In this document: positions 7,078-16,159 of the stretch, in pieces
How the letters are laid out: each line of letters opens with the position of its first letter
How positions within the stretch are numbered: position 1 is the stretch's first letter
Origin: Roseburia_C sp031555935
GTDB lineage: Bacteria; Bacillota; Clostridia; Lachnospirales; Lachnospiraceae
Assembly (NCBI GenBank): GCA_031555935.1
Contig: JAVBTX010000006.1
Coordinates: 248,001-312,000 of the forward strand
Direction: 5' to 3'
DNA: 64,000 bases
Translations under genes and position numbers: made by a program
Notes under the pieces: generated by a model
The model's input: only the letters and a program-made list of their open reading frames with translations
What the model was told of the DNA's origin: nothing
Database searches by the model: none

Positions 7078-9186
7078 ATGAAAATTGATGAACCAATTGG
7101 AACATTAAAAGGAATTGGTGAAAAATCAGAGAAGCTTTTTGAAAAGCTGGGAGTACATTCCGTAAGGGATTTGCTCCTGGCTTTTCCGCGTGATTACAAA
7201 CAAATTCCGTCTTGTATTTCGATTCAGGATGTTGTGAATCAAAAGGACTGCGCCATTATGGGCAGGCTTAGCGGCGTACCGCTTGTGAAAGGAACCAGAA
7301 ACCTGATGGTCACGATTGCAAAGGTAACCGATGGAACGGGGATTTTGGAATGCGTGTGGTTTCGGATGCCATATTTAAAAAACAGCTTAAAGAGCGGCAC
7401 AACCTATGTGTTTTTTGGTAAAATAACAAGAAACTCAAAGTTTCCACGAAACACAAGGTTTCCACGAAACTCAAAGTTTCCTGAGAACCACCACTATAAG
7501 ATGGAACAGCCAGCCATTTATACCCCAGAGCAATATGAACAGATAGCTGAATCCTATCAGCCCGTGTACGCCTTGATAAAAGGTTTGAGTAATAATCAGC
7601 TTCGAAAGTTTATCATGCAGGCACATGAAGCAGTTACTCCAGATATTGAATTTTTACCAGCGGGTATTCTTGAGCGCAACCAATTGATGGCGTATCATCA
7701 GGCCATTGGTGAAATACATTTTCCCAGTGATTTAGAAACCTTGCAAAAAGCACATGACCGATTGGCGTTTAATGAGTTTTTCATGTTCTTGTTACAGATG
7801 AATCAACTGAAGGAACATACCACGCGCATGGCCAATCAATGTCTGATAACAGATGTGAGCTTGGTCCTACACATCAAGGACCAGTTGCCATATCATTTGA
7901 CTAGTGCACAGGAGCGTTCGTTAAATGAAATTCTTGGCGATATGCAGGATGTGTATGCGATGCAGCGCTTGCTACAGGGAGATGTTGGGTCGGGCAAGAC
8001 AATTGTGGCTTTTTTAGCAATGGTAACGGCGGCAGCTAATGGATATCAAGCGGCTATTATGGCCCCGACAGAAGTTCTTGCGGTCCAGCATTACGAGACT
8101 TTTTGTCAATGGTGTAATGATTTTGATTTGGATTTTCCAGTTATTTTATTGACGGGTTCGGCGACCGCCAAAGAAAAGCGGGAGATTTATGAACAGATTC
8201 GTGAAACTGACAGTGCCTTCATTGTTGGAACCCATGCCTTAATCCAGGAAAAGGTCGATTATCGAAAATTAGGACTGGTTATTACGGATGAACAGCATCG
8301 TTTTGGTGTCAGACAACGGGAGGTTTTTGCCAATAAGGGGCAATGTCCGCATATTTTAGTGATGAGTGCGACGCCGATTCCGCGAACCTTGGCAATCATT
8401 CTATATGGCGATTTTGATATTTCGGTGATGAACGAGCTGCCGGCCAACCGACTGCCAATTAAAAATTGTGTAGTTGGCGAGGATTATCGTAAGACGGCAT
8501 ATTCTTTTCTGGAAAAAGAAATCAGAAGCGGCCATCAGGTCTATATTATCTGTCCGCTGGTCGAAGAAAGCGAAAATCTCGAGGCAGAGAATGTTACTGA
8601 TTATACAGAGCACCTGAAAGCGGCCCTGCCAGCAGAAATAGCCATTTCCTGCCTGCATGGCAAGATGAAGCCCAAAGAAAAAAATGAGATTATGGATGCT
8701 TATCAACGAAATGAAATACAAATATTAATTTCAACAACAGTGATTGAGGTCGGGGTCAATGTACCAAATGCTACCGTTATGATGATTGAAAATGCGGAAC
8801 GCTTTGGGTTGGCTCAGTTGCATCAGTTGCGTGGCCGGGTCGGCCGCGGTGATGCGCAATCATATTGCATTCTGGTAAATGGCTCAGATTCAAAACATGC
8901 CAAAAAGCGACTGGAAATTTTAAATCAATCAAATGATGGCTTTGAAATTGCCAGACAGGATTTAAATCTAAGGGGACCAGGAGATTTTTTTGGTATTCGG
9001 CAAAGTGGAATGTTAGAATTTCGAGTCGGTGATGTTTTTAATGATGCCGATATTTTGAGTATCGCATCAGAGGAGAGCAAACAATTACTGAAGAAAGACC
9101 CTGGCTTAAATAATGACGAAAATCTGCGCTTAAAAAATGTTCTTGAAGAATATATGACAAATCAAAATGAAAAAATAAATATTTAA
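7078..9186 (+). CDS. recG: ATP-dependent DNA helicase RecG
   Basis: This 702-residue superfamily 2 helicase has an N-terminal wedge/OB region, a Walker A motif GDVGSGKT (about residues 301-308), a DEQH box (about 404) and the RecG C-terminal block with AERFGLAQLHQLRGRVGRG. RecG remodels stalled replication forks and Holliday junctions. The ATG follows a ttggag site. Oddity: about 20 residues (118-137) with the unit RNSKFP repeated interrupt the OB domain, where other RecG proteins have a short loop. The frame is maintained, so the protein is probably functional. It is last in asp23-fakA-recG. Confidence 0.96.
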   Translation: MKIDEPIGTLKGIGEKSEKLFEKLGVHSVRDLLLAFPRDYKQIPSCISIQDVVNQKDCAIMGRLSGVPLVKGTRNLMVTIAKVTDGTGILECVWFRMPYLKNSLKSGTTYVFFGKITRNSKFPRNTRFPRNSKFPENHHYKMEQPAIYTPEQYEQIAESYQPVYALIKGLSNNQLRKFIMQAHEAVTPDIEFLPAGILERNQLMAYHQAIGEIHFPSDLETLQKAHDRLAFNEFFMFLLQMNQLKEHTTRMANQCLITDVSLVLHIKDQLPYHLTSAQERSLNEILGDMQDVYAMQRLLQGDVGSGKTIVAFLAMVTAAANGYQAAIMAPTEVLAVQHYETFCQWCNDFDLDFPVILLTGSATAKEKREIYEQIRETDSAFIVGTHALIQEKVDYRKLGLVITDEQHRFGVRQREVFANKGQCPHILVMSATPIPRTLAIILYGDFDISVMNELPANRLPIKNCVVGEDYRKTAYSFLEKEIRSGHQVYIICPLVEESENLEAENVTDYTEHLKAALPAEIAISCLHGKMKPKEKNEIMDAYQRNEIQILISTTVIEVGVNVPNATVMMIENAERFGLAQLHQLRGRVGRGDAQSYCILVNGSDSKHAKKRLEILNQSNDGFEIARQDLNLRGPGDFFGIRQSGMLEFRVGDVFNDADILSIASEESKQLLKKDPGLNNDENLRLKNVLEEYMTNQNEKINI
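7429..7488 (+). repeat. Three 18-bp palindromic repeats inserted in recG
   Basis: Units GAAACTCAAAGTTTCCAC, GAAACACAAGGTTTCCAC and GAAACTCAAAGTTTCC follow one another. Each is a near-palindrome (GAAACT/AGTTTC) and codes RNSKFP or RNTRFP. They lie inside the OB-fold domain of RecG. Confidence 0.85.
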
Positions 9187-9194
9187 TAATTGTG

Positions 9195-9243
9195 TATAAT
9201 ATTCAACAACTAGATATAATATTTGACAATCACCTATAATATT
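9195..9243 (+). repeat. Three TATAATATT motifs at exact 20-bp spacing
   Basis: TATAATATT occurs at 9195, 9215 and 9235, each followed by a C/T-rich linker with ACAA in two of three, directly after the recG stop. Near-helical phasing could suit a bound regulator or an AT-rich upstream element of the chemoreceptor promoter. Confidence 0.6.
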
Positions 9244-9262
9244 CTTGCTTTTTGTTCCGGGA

Positions 9263-9296
9263 ATGTGAATTGTCTGGAAATTCATGCGTTTTTTAT
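9263..9296 (+). terminator. Terminator after recG
   Basis: ATGTGAATT pairs with AATTCAT across a short loop (gtctgg), followed by a T run. The chemoreceptor promoter -35 starts immediately after. Confidence 0.6.
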
Positions 9297-9324
9297 TGAT
9301 TCCATTAAAAAAATTTGCTAAAAT
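9296..9324 (+). promoter_or_regulatory. Sigma-A promoter of chemoreceptor 1
   Basis: TTGATT (9296-9301) and TAAAAT (9319-9324) with a 17-base spacer. The same layout and flanks recur before chemoreceptor 2. Confidence 0.65.
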
Positions 9325-9376
9325 AAAAATGTATTATATATATAATACAAATAAAATAAGGCAGAAAGGGATTAAT

Positions 9377-11473
9377 ATGGGGGAAAAAACTAAAAGGGGA
9401 AAGAAAATCCGAACAAAAATGCTCGGAACTATTTTGCCGGTGTTAATTATCGGAATGGTAATACTCACGGCAATCAGTGTTGTTTCTAGTCGTTCCATTA
9501 TTAAATCAGAACTTCAGAAGCAGATGAATCTTCAATTGAACAGCAAGAACAGTGAAATTGTCACGCAAATCGAGGCTGCGGTAAACATGGGTAAGCATAT
9601 GGCAGCATTCGTAGGTCTGACCTATCAAACGACAGATATGCAATCCTACATAAGCTTTTTGGAAAAATCAATTTATGAGGAAGACTGCATTTATGGAAGT
9701 GGTATCTGGTTTGAACCAAATCAATATGATGCAGCGGAGCGTTATGTGGGACCATACGTTTATAAGGACGGGGGCTCACCAGTTCTGACAAATGAATACA
9801 GCAATGCAGATTATGATTATTTTGTTCAGGAATATTATACGGCAACTGTGGACAAGGATAAGGATTTCGTATACTATTCTCAGCCATATTATGACGAGAC
9901 CTTAGATGTCACAATGATTTCGATGTCAATGCCAATTTATAATAATGGAAATCAGTATCTTGGTTGTATAACAGTTGATATTACAACTGATACGATTCGC
10001 CAGATTACCGATGACCTTCAGGTTGGTGATAGCGGAACCGCCTTTTTGCTTAGCGAAGACGGAACATATCTGGCATACGAGGATAACAGCAAGATTATGA
10101 ATGCCAAAATGACCGAAGATGAGAATGATTCCATTGCCAAAGCTGGCGTAAAGATGCTTTCAGACGAGGACTCGAATAACACCGAAATAATCCAAAAAGG
10201 TGAAACCTATTATCTTTATTATAAAGAAGTGCCAAATGTAAATTGGAAAATGGGTATTACCATAAAAGCGTCGGAGCTGAATCAGAAGACATTGATGCTT
10301 GGTTTTGAATTAGCGGCCGTGGCACTGATTATTTTGCTATTGGTAACCGTTACGATTCTGATTCAGGTACAAGCAGTTTCCAAACAGATAAACCGTGTCA
10401 AAAATTTTGCCGGTCAGCTTGCAAACGGAAATTTCACAATAAAACAACTAAGTACCAAGCGCAGTGATGAACTGGGTGCAATGGGAGCCTCGTTGAATGA
10501 AATGTATCGTAATAACAAACAGATAATTTCTAAAATTGCGAATGATGCCGGAGTATTGAGTGATTCAGGCAATCAGCTCCATAAATCTTCCGGGGAATTA
10601 AAACAACAGTTTGACACAATAGAAGAATTGATGAATCATGTAACCTCAGATATGACTGGCAGTTCAGCAGCAACTGAGGAAGTAAATGCATCGGTGGAAG
10701 AAATGAACTCCTCTGTTACAATTTTGGCAGAAGAAACGGAACGTAGTCTAAGTCTGTCCAATGAAATCAAGAAACGGGCTGCGGAAATCGAAAACAACAG
10801 TACCAATTCCTATCGGCAGGCAACCGAATTATCATCGAAACATCAGGCAGATTTACAGGAAAGTATCAAAAATGCCGAGGTCGTTCGCTCCATCGGTGAG
10901 TTGGCAGATGCAATTTCCGGAATTGCGGACCAGATTAATCTCTTGTCATTGAATGCTTCCATTGAAGCGGCTCGTGCGGGAGAGCAGGGAAAAGGCTTCG
11001 CTGTAGTGGCGAGTGAAATTGGTAAGCTTGCAGGTGATACCTCGCAAACCGTAAATAAAATTCAAGATACCATTGGTGATGTACAGAATGCCTTTGACCT
11101 GCTTGTCAAGCAAAGCCAGTCAATGCTGCTCTTTATGACCGATACCGTTGCACCAGATTATGATGCTTTTGTCAATGTATCGAAAAAATATGGCGAAGAT
11201 GCGAATGCAATCGAAAAATTCTCCAATGATATTGCCGAAATGGCATCTAATATTGAAAAAATTATCCAGGAGGTTAGTTTGGCAATCCAGAATATTTCTG
11301 AGTCCTCCTTAAATACAGTGGGTAATAGTAATGAGATTTTAACCGCTGTCGAAACGGTTTCATCAGTAGTTGGTGATATCAGAAAGATGTCTAAGAGTCA
11401 GGAAGAGATTGCTTATGAATTAAGTGAGGTCGTCGGTAATTTTGTTTTGGAAGGTAAAACCGAAAACGATTAA
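9377..11473 (+). CDS. Methyl-accepting chemotaxis protein (dCache type), copy 1
   Basis: The ATG at 9377 follows agaaaggg; the in-frame codons from 9284 cover the promoter and are not coding. The 698-residue product has TM1 (about 19-41, LGTILPVLIIGMVIL), a large extracellular dCache-like sensor (about 45-295, with YGSGIWFEPNQYDAAERYVG), TM2 (about 310-332), HAMP, then the cytoplasmic signalling hairpin with NLLSLNASIEAARAGEQGKG and EIGKLAGDTS at the tip. It controls CheA kinase activity at the flagellar signalling array. Ligand unknown. A close paralogue follows 258 bases downstream. Confidence 0.94.
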   Translation: MGEKTKRGKKIRTKMLGTILPVLIIGMVILTAISVVSSRSIIKSELQKQMNLQLNSKNSEIVTQIEAAVNMGKHMAAFVGLTYQTTDMQSYISFLEKSIYEEDCIYGSGIWFEPNQYDAAERYVGPYVYKDGGSPVLTNEYSNADYDYFVQEYYTATVDKDKDFVYYSQPYYDETLDVTMISMSMPIYNNGNQYLGCITVDITTDTIRQITDDLQVGDSGTAFLLSEDGTYLAYEDNSKIMNAKMTEDENDSIAKAGVKMLSDEDSNNTEIIQKGETYYLYYKEVPNVNWKMGITIKASELNQKTLMLGFELAAVALIILLLVTVTILIQVQAVSKQINRVKNFAGQLANGNFTIKQLSTKRSDELGAMGASLNEMYRNNKQIISKIANDAGVLSDSGNQLHKSSGELKQQFDTIEELMNHVTSDMTGSSAATEEVNASVEEMNSSVTILAEETERSLSLSNEIKKRAAEIENNSTNSYRQATELSSKHQADLQESIKNAEVVRSIGELADAISGIADQINLLSLNASIEAARAGEQGKGFAVVASEIGKLAGDTSQTVNKIQDTIGDVQNAFDLLVKQSQSMLLFMTDTVAPDYDAFVNVSKKYGEDANAIEKFSNDIAEMASNIEKIIQEVSLAIQNISESSLNTVGNSNEILTAVETVSSVVGDIRKMSKSQEEIAYELSEVVGNFVLEGKTEND

Positions 11474-11600
11474 GTGTAAATGAGCCAAACTTAATTTACG
11501 AAAAAAATAGGCGATTAAATGATGCTCTTGAGGAAAATCGGACAAATCAAAAACAAAAAATAAATAGTCAGACAATTTCGTGAAAATACGAACAAAATAA

Positions 11601-11642
11601 CATGCGATGCACAAATTATTTGTGAATTTGCATGTTTTTTTG
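11601..11642 (+). terminator. Terminator after chemoreceptor 1
   Basis: An imperfect stem (ATGCACAAATT...AATTTGCAT) is followed by seven T, just before the -35 of the next promoter. This mirrors the layout before chemoreceptor 1. Confidence 0.6.
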
Positions 11643-11671
11643 TTGATTTAAATACAAAATCTTGCTAGAAT
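11643..11671 (+). promoter_or_regulatory. Sigma-A promoter of chemoreceptor 2
   Basis: TTGATT (11643-11648) and TAGAAT (11666-11671) with a 17-base spacer, followed by AAAAATG as in the first copy. The promoter region was evidently duplicated with the gene. Confidence 0.65.
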
Positions 11672-11731
11672 AAAAATGATTATCAGGTTACCTAAGAGAA
11701 TAATATTATAGAAAGCAGGGGAAATTTTATT

Positions 11732-13822
11732 ATGGGGAAAAACGAATCTGGCGGAAATAAAATCAGCACCAAGATGCTTGGGACAATTCTTCCGGTATTA
11801 ATTATTGGAATGATTACTCTGACCGCGATCAGTGTGGCATCAAGTCGTTCGATTATTAAGTCAGAAATTCAAACGCAGATGAATTTGCAATTGGACAATC
11901 AGAATCAGGAAATAGTATCACAGATAGATGCCGCGGTGGCATTAGCTAAGCATATGGCAGCAATTGTTGGGCAGACTTATCAGAGTATTGATTTACTTTC
12001 TTATGTCAATTTTTTGAATAGTATGATTTACGAAGAAGATTGTATTTATGGCAGCGGCATTTGGTTTGAACCAAATAAATATGATGATAAACAAATTTAT
12101 GTTGGTCCATATGTATACAAGGATGGCGATACTCCAATTCTGACCTATGATTATAGCAATAAATATTATGATTATTTAAATAAGGATTATTATAAGGCAG
12201 TAAAGGGGCAGGATAAAGGTTATGTTTTTTATTCTGAGCCACATTATGATGAAACCTTAGAGACGACGTTAGTGACAATGTCGACGCCAATTTACAATAA
12301 GGATGATCTGTTTATTGGCTGTATCTCTGTTAATATAACAACTGATACCATCAAGGAGTTGACGAGTGCAATTCATGTCGGTGATACGGGAACGGCATTT
12401 TTAATTAGTTCTGACGGTACGTATTTGGCGTATGAAGATGAAAGCAAGATTATGAATGCCAAAATAACCGAGGATGAGAATACATCCCTGGCCAATGCCG
12501 GGACACAGATGCTATCTGCAAATGGCAGTGGAAATACTACGATTACCAAAAACGGTGAAAGCTATCAGCTATATTACAAAGAGATACCAAATGTCAATTG
12601 GGAAATGGGAATCACCATCAAAGATTCAGAACTGAACCAGCAAACTGTTATTCTTGGGATGACATTATTTGTTGTTGCTCTGATTGTGCTGGTATTAGTT
12701 GCCCTTACCATTTTAATTCAGGTTCAGTCGGTATCCCGCCAGATTAATCGGGTAAAAGATTTTGCGGTCCAGTTGGCCGATGGTAATTTTACAATTAACA
12801 GCCTGAATACCAAACGAAAAGATGAGCTTGGTGCAATGGGTTCATCATTAAATGAAATGTATGATAATAATAAAAATATTATCTCCAAAATTGCCGACCA
12901 CGCGGGCATTTTAATGGATGCTGGTAAAAACCTCCATCGCTCATCCAATAATTTAAAACGCCAATTTGAAAAAATACAAGCATTAATGAATCGGGTCACA
13001 ATGGCAATGACCGATTCATCGGCAGCTACAGAAGAGGTGAATGCTTCGGTTGAAGAAATGAATTCTTCCATTACAATCTTAGCCGAAGAAACCGTTCGCA
13101 GTCTGAATCTGTCAAATGAAATTAAAGGCCGAGCTGCCAGTATTGAACAAAGCAGTAGTAAGTCTTATCAGCAGGCGACAGAATTATCGGCCGTTCATCA
13201 GAAGGGATTACAAGCAGGTATCAAAAATGCTGAAGTGGTGCGCTCCATTGGAGAATTGGCCAATGTGATTTCGTCAATAGCAGATCAAATCAATCTGTTA
13301 TCACTGAATGCTTCGATTGAAGCGGCCAGAGCAGGAGAGCAGGGCAAAGGATTTGCTGTTGTTGCTGGCGAAATCGGAAAACTGGCGGGGGATACTTCCT
13401 TGGCAGTCGGTAAGATTCAAGATACGATTGGTGAAGTACAGTCAGCCTTTGACCATTTAGTTGGGCAAAGCAAATCGATGCTTAAATTTATGACGGACAC
13501 GGTTGCTCCAGATTATGATGCTTTTGTCAATGTATCAAAGCAATATGGCGAGGATGCAGAACAAATTGAAACATTTTCAAATGATATTGCCGAAATGGCA
13601 ACCAATATCGAAAAAATTATCGGAGAGGTTAGCCGAGCAATTCAAAATATTTCAGAATCCTCGTTAACAACCGCCCAAAATAGTACCGAAATATTATCCT
13701 CCGTAGAAACCGTATCCTCGGCGGTGCGAGACATCCGAAGCATGTCCAAAAATCAGGAAGTAGTATCCTTTGAGCTGAGCGAAGTAGTTGGTAATTTTAT
13801 TTTAGAAGAACAAAATGATTAA
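11732..13822 (+). CDS. Methyl-accepting chemotaxis protein (dCache type), copy 2
   Basis: The 696-residue paralogue of the preceding chemoreceptor is collinear over its whole length: TM1 (LGTILPVLIIGMITLTAIS), dCache-like sensor with YGSGIWFEPNKYDDKQIYVG, TM2, HAMP, and a signalling hairpin nearly identical to copy 1. Differences concentrate in the extracellular sensor (for example YSNKYYDYLNKDYYKAVKG against YSNADYDYFVQEYYTATVD) and the first cytoplasmic helix. This suggests ligand divergence with conserved output. RBS gcagggga precedes the ATG. The pair is a tandem duplication; no che or flagellar genes lie in the window. Confidence 0.94.
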   Translation: MGKNESGGNKISTKMLGTILPVLIIGMITLTAISVASSRSIIKSEIQTQMNLQLDNQNQEIVSQIDAAVALAKHMAAIVGQTYQSIDLLSYVNFLNSMIYEEDCIYGSGIWFEPNKYDDKQIYVGPYVYKDGDTPILTYDYSNKYYDYLNKDYYKAVKGQDKGYVFYSEPHYDETLETTLVTMSTPIYNKDDLFIGCISVNITTDTIKELTSAIHVGDTGTAFLISSDGTYLAYEDESKIMNAKITEDENTSLANAGTQMLSANGSGNTTITKNGESYQLYYKEIPNVNWEMGITIKDSELNQQTVILGMTLFVVALIVLVLVALTILIQVQSVSRQINRVKDFAVQLADGNFTINSLNTKRKDELGAMGSSLNEMYDNNKNIISKIADHAGILMDAGKNLHRSSNNLKRQFEKIQALMNRVTMAMTDSSAATEEVNASVEEMNSSITILAEETVRSLNLSNEIKGRAASIEQSSSKSYQQATELSAVHQKGLQAGIKNAEVVRSIGELANVISSIADQINLLSLNASIEAARAGEQGKGFAVVAGEIGKLAGDTSLAVGKIQDTIGEVQSAFDHLVGQSKSMLKFMTDTVAPDYDAFVNVSKQYGEDAEQIETFSNDIAEMATNIEKIIGEVSRAIQNISESSLTTAQNSTEILSSVETVSSAVRDIRSMSKNQEVVSFELSEVVGNFILEEQND

Positions 13823-13862
13823 AAAAACGGGTGCATATCAATTCTTTGCACCCGTTTTTTCG
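13822..13862. terminator. Bidirectional terminator between chemoreceptor 2 and the SASP gene
   Basis: AAAAAACGGGTGCA pairs with TGCACCCGTTTTTT; A- and T-runs on both sides allow termination from either strand. Confidence 0.88.
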
Positions 13863-13923
13863 TGAACGTTATTTAATTATTTTCAGGAATTTCCTTCCAG
13901 GTTTTTACTCCGGGGAAATTTAT

Positions 13924-14124
13924 TTACTTCCCTGCCATCTGTCTTTCCTGAGCTTCAATCATCTTCTTAACCATATAACCACCAACGGAACCATTCTGAC
14001 GAGAAGTCAAATCTCCGTTATAACCATCTGTAAGTGGAACACCTAACTCGTTGGCTACTTCGTATTTAAATCTGTTTAATGCACTTTTTGCTTCTGGTAC
14101 AGCTGCTTTGTTTGAACTTGTCAT
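13924..14124 (-). CDS. Small acid-soluble spore protein, alpha/beta type
   Basis: The 66-residue product contains the SASP signatures: KYEVANELGVPLTDGYNGDL with the germination-protease region near the N-terminus, and a C-terminal GSVGGYMVKKMIEAQE motif. The start at 14124 has a perfect taaggaggaa site; an upstream in-frame ATG at 14166 lies before this site and is rejected. Alpha/beta SASPs coat and protect spore DNA and are degraded by GPR at germination. In spore formers they are transcribed late by sigma-G; I did not fit a sigma-G promoter. Monocistronic. Confidence 0.95.
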   Translation of the reverse strand: MTSSNKAAVPEAKSALNRFKYEVANELGVPLTDGYNGDLTSRQNGSVGGYMVKKMIEAQERQMAGK

Positions 14125-14239
14125 GATTATTTCCTCCTTAGTTTGAATAAAACTTTTTTGGTACAATCATATTATCTGCAAACAAAAAGAAAATACACAG
14201 CCAAAAAAATCATAAAATGTCAAAAAAATGTTTAAATTG

Positions 14240-14298
14240 TTTTAATGCCCGTGGCATCAGAGTCATTGGTATCAGATGCCATTAGCATCAGAGATGCC
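14240..14298 (-). repeat. Imperfect repeat at the rqcH 3' end
   Basis: Units built on TCTGATGCTAATGGCA recur about three times across and beyond the stop codon (14272-14274). A one-base frame change between units appears to have moved the stop. Confidence 0.55.
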
Positions 14299-16014
14299 AC
14301 TTAAGTCTGGGGCAATTGCCATTGAGTAGTTGGTATGGTAAATAACATATCCCGGTACTGCGCCATTTGGTTTTTTCACATTTTTACGTTCCAAGTAATC
14401 AATTTCGACTTTTTCACTGTCACGTCCGCTGGAATAGTAGGCCGCTAGTCTGGCCGCTTCTTCAAATGTACGGTCAGGCAGTTCTTTTCCTTCGGTCTTG
14501 ACGATAACATGGGAACCAGGCATTCCTTTCGCGTGGAACCACCAATCACCACCGTTTGCAAATTTAAACGTCAGTTCATCATTTTGATAATTATTTTTTC
14601 CGACATACATATGAAAACCGTCGGAAGAAAGATAATGAAACGGCTGGCTTTTGATTTTTTGACGTTTTTCACCGCTCTTTTTGCGAATATAGCCATAGGC
14701 AACCAGTTCTTCACGGATTTGCACAAGGTCATCCTCAGATTCTGCAATATTAAGCGCTGTCGCAATGGAATCTAAATGCTCCATTTCCGTCTGCGTTTCC
14801 AAAAGCAGAGACTGCAACGCTTCGTCGGTTCGTTTCATCTTATTATATTTTGCAAAATATTTCTTGGCATTGTCAGAGGGAGAAATATCAGCATCCAAAG
14901 GAATCTCAATTTCTTCGTTCGTATAATAATTTAAAGCCGTAAATTTTTTTGCGCCTTCTGGCACAGAATAACCATAGGTATTGATTAATTCCCCATAAAT
15001 TCGGTATTTATCACGTTTTTCTGTATCCTTTAATTGTTTGGTCTGTAAATCATATTTTTTATGACTGCGTTCGCTGGCCGTGTTGACAATTTTTCGTAAA
15101 TCAACCGATTTTTGCCGGATGCGGGAAAACACATTTCGTCTGGCATAGAATTGCTCTAAAATATAGGATATGGATGCATGTGCTTCCTTATCCATATCTT
15201 GATATAAGGTTAATTCCAGCGGTGCAAAGTCAATGGGCTGTTTATTCTGTAAAAACATATGTGGCTTAAAATTAGCGGTTTTAACATCCTCCATCAGCCA
15301 ATCAAAATTGTGATAAAAATGCAATTGTTCGTCATCACTAAGACTAGCAGTCGGTGCATCACCGTCAATCGAAGCGCGATAGCAGATTTCGTTAGCAATC
15401 ACCGGACTGATACCAGTGTATGTTGTATAAAGCGCCTTGGCACAAGTAGTTGGACGCGGTAATACCTGCGTAAAAAATTCTTCCTGTGTGGTTGTGAGCG
15501 GATCAAATTTATCCTGCGTCTGCGGAATGAAATAATCCCGCCCTGGCAACACTTCACGAACCGAGCTCATCTGCGAGGAAACATGCTTGATACTGTCGAT
15601 AATGCGTTTTTCGTCATTGCAAAAAATAATATTGCTATGCTTGCCCATCAATTCGATGATTAAGGTCTTAGTGCGCAAATCGCCCAGCTCATCTAAATGT
15701 TCAATATCAAAGCAAATTATTCGCTCAAGCCCTGGCTGATAGATGCGAACAATCCTGCCATTGGCAATATGTTTGCGCAACAGCATACAAAAGTTCGGTG
15801 CTGTCATTGGACTTGGTTTGTTGTTATCAGTCAGGTAAACAAAGGGCAGTGATGCACTGGCTGATAAAGCCAGACGATAATTTCCCTCACTTCCTTTTAA
15901 GGTGAGTAGCAGCTCGTCATTTTCCGGCTGCGCAATTTTGCTGATTTTTGCATTTAAAATTGTATGATTTAATTCAGCCGCCAGACTGGCAACTGTAATT
16001 CCGTCTAATGCCAT
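14272..16014 (-). CDS. rqcH: Rqc2 homologue RqcH (NFACT, fibronectin-binding family)
   Basis: The 580-residue protein begins MALDGITVASLAAELNHTIL, the NFACT-N start, with a central coiled-coil region and a C-terminal NFACT-R domain containing GGDWWFHAKGMPGSHVIVK (about residues 485-505). RqcH binds stalled 50S-peptidyl-tRNA complexes and adds alanine tails for degradation; older annotations call it fibronectin-binding. RBS aaggagga. The 3' end is odd: the last codons (SDANGI) lie in a short repeat, and the sequence after the stop would continue the repeat in another frame (SDTNDSDATGI). Confidence 0.95.
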   Translation of the reverse strand: MALDGITVASLAAELNHTILNAKISKIAQPENDELLLTLKGSEGNYRLALSASASLPFVYLTDNNKPSPMTAPNFCMLLRKHIANGRIVRIYQPGLERIICFDIEHLDELGDLRTKTLIIELMGKHSNIIFCNDEKRIIDSIKHVSSQMSSVREVLPGRDYFIPQTQDKFDPLTTTQEEFFTQVLPRPTTCAKALYTTYTGISPVIANEICYRASIDGDAPTASLSDDEQLHFYHNFDWLMEDVKTANFKPHMFLQNKQPIDFAPLELTLYQDMDKEAHASISYILEQFYARRNVFSRIRQKSVDLRKIVNTASERSHKKYDLQTKQLKDTEKRDKYRIYGELINTYGYSVPEGAKKFTALNYYTNEEIEIPLDADISPSDNAKKYFAKYNKMKRTDEALQSLLLETQTEMEHLDSIATALNIAESEDDLVQIREELVAYGYIRKKSGEKRQKIKSQPFHYLSSDGFHMYVGKNNYQNDELTFKFANGGDWWFHAKGMPGSHVIVKTEGKELPDRTFEEAARLAAYYSSGRDSEKVEIDYLERKNVKKPNGAVPGYVIYHTNYSMAIAPDLSGISDANGI

Positions 16015-16100
16015 AAATCCTCCTTATCGAAACGCCAAGCGTTTATGTCATGCGATTACGCCAAGTGATTACGCTTTGAGTAATCTAGTCTCAATTATAT

Positions 16101-16129
16101 TTGACGAATGGAAAAATTTCAACTATAAT
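16101..16129 (+). promoter_or_regulatory. Sigma-A promoter of yicC-remA-gmk-rpoZ
   Basis: TTGACG (16101-16106) and TATAAT (16124-16129) with a 17-base spacer, about 25 bases upstream of the yicC ribosome site. Confidence 0.75.
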
Positions 16130-16159
16130 AATATGCAGCACGCTTTACAGGAGGCATTT

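Noticed and set aside
14509..14775. Plus-strand ORF opposite rqcH.
   Set aside because: No ribosome site and opposite a strongly conserved NFACT-R domain.
16021..16080. Short repeat GATTACGCCAAGTGATTACGC upstream of yicC.
   Set aside because: Only two partial units between divergent genes; no hairpin, coding or operator pattern clear enough to claim.
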